Part shown: one piece after another, positions 61,017 through 64,000 of the stretch
How positions within the stretch are numbered: the first letter of the stretch is position 1
Layout of the letters: every line of letters begins with the position of its first letter
Assembly: GCA_027604705.1 (NCBI GenBank)
Contig: JADHYV010000015.1
Location: 248,001-312,000 of the forward strand
Reading direction: 5' to 3'
DNA from: Allomyces arbusculus
Lineage: Eukaryota; Blastocladiomycota; Blastocladiomycetes; Blastocladiales; Blastocladiaceae
Length of the DNA: 64,000 nucleotides
Notes under the pieces: generated by a model
Seen by the model: only the letters and a program-made list of their open reading frames with translations
Databases searched by the model: none
What the model was told of the DNA's origin: nothing
Program-made: the position numbers and the translations under genes

Positions 61017-62604
61017 GAGTGGAGAAGAAAATATTAACTCAGCTTCTTGGCCGTGATTTCATTTCATTTACTTGGGATGCTGGCAGATCCTCAGATTTTA
61101 ATCGATCGTGCAAGTCTGGAACGATGCAAGCCCTGTCCAACGGGCCAATTTCTTGGAGTCTGTTCATCGCCATTTCATTTTTCCTCGTGTCCCGTTAACT
61201 CCAGCGTCTTGGTTACCCCTCCTCGTGCTGCGATCGAGGTGCTTCGTACAGGTTCAGCAGTAGAGCACACATTAACTGTCACTTCGTCGCCTCCACCTCT
61301 GGCAGGATGATGATACCTAATGCTCTTGTATTGGTTGCTCTTACTCGTCCTGACCTGCTCTTGCACAAGCCGTCCTTACTCGACCCGCGCTTTCTTGACC
61401 CGCGTTTGCAGTTTACATTTGCGCAAAATCGATCGTGTTGTTCTTTCGCCTGGACTGACACGCGCAGCGCATTGACATACTCATTCATCGTTCAATGCTT
61501 GGCCTGTGCTGCAATTTGCTGCGGTCGTGCTCCTCATCCTCTTGCTCGAAGCGCTCATAATCTCCCCGCTCATACTCGAGGTACTCGTGCTCGGGCCGCC
61601 ATTACAGAACCGAGTCTCTCACGCCGTTGTCCTCGCCAATGCAAACAAGAAACGGTTTGCTGGCCCTGGTCCGTTTGAATCAACTGAAACTCTAATTCAA
61701 ACTTCACCAAATCTCCTGTTGACGGCGCTGCCGCTTTGCACCTTTTCAGCTCAAATAAATCTCAAAACCAATGGTCCCAGGTGATTTCTTCTTGTTGGCT
61801 GAGAACCGTGGTTTTGCACCAGATGGGCGGTGTCGACCAACGTCACCCAGTTTGTGTATTTCCGGCGCTCGAGGCACCGTGACCTTGTATGCTTCTACAC
61901 AAGCCGCAGTCATGACAAGGCCAGCTTGCTGTGCCGATTGGGGCCAATCTTGTTCTGCACGGATAGTTTGGGCGGTGCAGTATTGGCACGGCTGGGTTCT
62001 CGAGAACAACAATCCTACGACCGCCTGCAGTATTAATTGTCTGTCAGACCCAGCAACGCAGGTCTCAATCCACCGTAAATCTAGTTAAGTTGTGGTGTTG
62101 AGCGAAGGAGCCCTGGTGCAGAGAGTACGCCACGGTGCCTTGGGTTCATCATCGTCGTTCTTGAGGTCACTCGCTTGGTAGAACGAAAGCCAGTGTGTTG
62201 AGGGATGGACGTGAATTGCTGATCTTCCCGCCAGCTGAACGAGCTTGGTTCACTGTTGGTGGGCATGTTTGGCGTAATCTTTCGCTGCACTTGGGTACGA
62301 GACATATGGTAAACATCATTCAAGAGTCGTGGCAATGCGGCCTCGAAAGGCCGCGAACCCCCAAATCCGCCAACATCGCCTGCCATCCCCATCAGTCTGC
62401 TCGACACTCCAAGCTCTCTCTCGCGCGCGCGACGATACTCTCAGCGGGAAGCTTTTCCACCGCTTGGTGAGGTCGTGTCACATCAGGTCTAGTGATTTGA
62501 TTGCCGTGTTGCGAATCGTCCTCCACAATCTCGATCCCAAGCACCGCCGCCCACTGCGAATTCCCGGCACCAAAACCCGTCCGCTTCCACGACATCTATT
62601 TCGA
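61017..62604. other. Intergenic between convergent DnaJ and PhoD-like genes
   Basis: About 1.6 kb of lower-GC sequence between two 3' ends. Plus-strand frames around 61771-62088 and 61830-62036 have somewhat protein-like stretches but no recognisable family and no splice-consistent extension. AATAAA at 61755 is the only polyadenylation-like hexamer I noted and belongs to no called gene. Confidence 0.45.
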
Positions 62605-64000
62605 TCAATCTGCCTTATCCGCTGCCGCCCCACTATCCCTCACCCCCGACGGCGCCGGCGGCGGCGGCGCGAGCCCCAAGAGCACTGGATCCGTCTGCAA
62701 CGCCATTTCATCGTCCCAGGTCGACCCATGTTTCCCGCCCTTGCGCCGCTTCCGGCGCGTGCACGGCTGGCACTGGTCCCACCAGCCGCGGCCGTCGCCG
62801 AGTTTCCAGACGACCGCGCCCACAATCCCGAGCGCGATCACAAGAAACGAGACGATCACGGCCCAGACCCACGTCGGGAACCACGGGATCGTGCAGGCTT
62901 TCGCGTTCGCGTCGCCGCGAGTAGCGGCCATGAGGGTGTTGGAGGTCGCGTCGAGGCAACGCGTGAAGGAGTCGAGGACGCGCGTGCGCCCGAGCGTGTA
63001 CCCGTCGAACGTGACGCAGGTTGAGGTGTTGGTGTCGGCGATCGAGACCATGGCGTACTGGTAGTTCGGGTAGTACCAGTAGGCGTGGCACCCACCCGTG
63101 TAGGCTCCACCTGGGTGATGGAACGCGTCAGTGAGCCGTAAATCCGGAGTTCAAACTGCAGCAACGAAGAAAGCGAACCCTTGGCTGACCCATAGTTGCC
63201 GAGCGGCCCGGCTTGCAAAATTGGGAACCCGGCGCCGGACCCGCGCGTGCTGAAATCCGTATTCGTCCCGTCATCGATCGCGAGCATGTGCGCGTCACCC
63301 GCGACCATGACCAGGTTATTCACGCCGAGCGAGACCATCGCGTCGGCGATCTGCGTGCGTTCGGCGGGGTACCCGGCCCACGCGTCGTCACCCGGATCGG
63401 GAGCGCCCGACCACGGCGTCGTGCTGACCCACACCATCTAGACCGAGGAGCACGGCGTGAGTGGGTGGACAAGCAAGGAGAGGGACCTATCAAGTCGCGT
63501 ACGTACCAGCTTGTACCGCTGGAAGTTGCCGAGCTCATTGAGCAACCACCCGCGCTGCGCGGCGCCAAGGACCGTCGGCGATGCGGCGAGAGACCCGGTT
63601 GCGGCACTGCGCAGGTCGGTCATGATGAACCGTACGCGACCGACGGTGAAGGCCTGGAACCCTACAGGGGAACCATTATCGGATTGCAGTGGCAGGTGCG
63701 GCGTGAACGCGTCGTAGGCCCAGAGCGCAGCGGGTTTGCTCGATGAGGATGCGTCGCTACGGTCACACGGCAGAGTGAGGAGCTGGACGCAAAGTGAATT
63801 GAGGGCGACGGCGCACGTACGCGTTGTTTGGTCCAAAATCGTGGTCGTCTATCCCCGGCAACGGCGTTAGATCCGGTCCACATCTCGACCAGCGAATCGC
63901 AATCACGCACCGTAAATGTAGAACACGGGCCGGTTCGCGAAAAATTGCAGCTGCGCCGATTCCTTGAAGACCGACATGTACTGGTCCTTGTAAAGCGCCT
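62605..64000 (-). CDS. PhoD-like metallophosphatase, membrane-anchored (5' end outside window)
   Basis: Exons on the minus strand: (beyond 64000)-63911, 63848-63821, 63756-63507, 63437-63179, 63110-62605; the last 371 or so residues are seen. PhoD-type phosphatases hydrolyse phosphate mono- or diesters with a Ca/Fe centre. Seen: LQFFANRPVFYIY joined to DDHDFGPNNA (metal-binding DDHD motif carried by a 28-nt microexon), FTVGRVRFIMTDLRS, VVWVSTTPW-like strand VWVSTTPWSG, the second metal motif MVAGDAHMLAIDD, and SAKGGAYTGGCHAYWYYPNY. A transmembrane helix (TWVWAVIVSFLVIALGIVGA) near the end and a Cys/basic cytoplasmic tail suggest a type I membrane enzyme facing outside or a lumen. All four visible introns (62, 64, 69, 68 bp) agree with frame and family sequence. 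The start lies right of the window. Confidence 0.9.

Noticed and set aside
61771-62088. Possible small gene with Cys- and Trp-containing frames
   Set aside because: Two overlapping frames look partly protein-like, but no family, no start context and no splice-consistent continuation could be found.
1-64000. CRISPR arrays, insertion sequences, LTR-type or other virus-like elements, LINE or DNA-transposon coding remnants
   Set aside because: No spaced direct-repeat array, no terminal repeats bounding a coding block, and no reverse transcriptase, integrase or transposase motif was recognised on either strand.

Overview
The window looks like nuclear DNA of a GC-rich, intron-containing fungus. 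Codon third positions are strongly G/C. Introns are short (about 55-165 bp), with GTACGT, GTGCGT or GTATGT type donors and CTGAC/CTAAT branch points. The gene set is fungal: a Rim15-type kinase, Set9-type H4K20 methyltransferase, type I metacaspase, Ufo1-like F-box/WD40/UIM protein, Mtr4, Ydj1-like DnaJ and an aquaglyceroporin. The composition and intron style would suit an early-diverging zoosporic lineage such as Blastocladiomycota, but that is inference. I see no bacterial operons, CRISPR arrays, tRNA or rRNA genes, or intact mobile elements.

Layout, left to right. A one-exon spliceosome-disassembly factor (TFIP11/Ntr1, +, 802-3489) is followed by a PP2C phosphatase (-, 4399-5766), the Ufo1-like protein (+, 7053-9346), a helical protein of unknown function (-, 9422-10943), a metacaspase (-, 12326-13738), phosphomannomutase (+, 15236-16184) and a kelch membrane protein (+, 16542-18544). 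Then comes a gene-poor stretch (18545-22166) holding what appears to be a decayed GRDP-like gene. Mtr4 (-, 22167-25550) and a class II DAHP synthase (+, 26326-27834) are divergent across a spacer with a G-rich, quadruplex-like run. A secreted, probably GPI-anchored protein (-, 28312-29509) follows, then two tandem SpoU-family RNA methyltransferase paralogues (-, 29877-31828 and 32085-34389). Next are two tandem cytochrome P450 paralogues (+, 34591-36538 and 37614-39614), the Set9-like methyltransferase (+, 40176-44314), a two-module VOC/glyoxalase-fold protein (-, 44479-46490), the Rim15-like kinase (-, 47462-53348), the aquaglyceroporin (+, 55281-56302), a coiled-coil/proline-rich unknown (+, 57128-58858), the DnaJ chaperone (+, 59494-61016) and the 3' part of a PhoD-like phosphatase (-, 62605 to the window end).

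The genes are independently transcribed housekeeping and regulatory loci, not one pathway. The clearest local events are the two tandem duplications. In the SpoU pair, one copy keeps the canonical SPOUT motifs, while the other has lost key motif residues and gained a long Arg/Asp-rich N-terminal extension. In the P450 pair, both copies keep the haem motif and three matching intron positions. Other points worth a look are a 28-nt microexon carrying the PhoD active-site motif, a duplicated branch-point segment in a metacaspase intron, and long G/C homopolymers confined to introns, one of which coincides with an assembly gap.

Exon boundaries were derived by hand from reading frame, splice dinucleotides and family similarity. 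Where two solutions exist, the entry says so.
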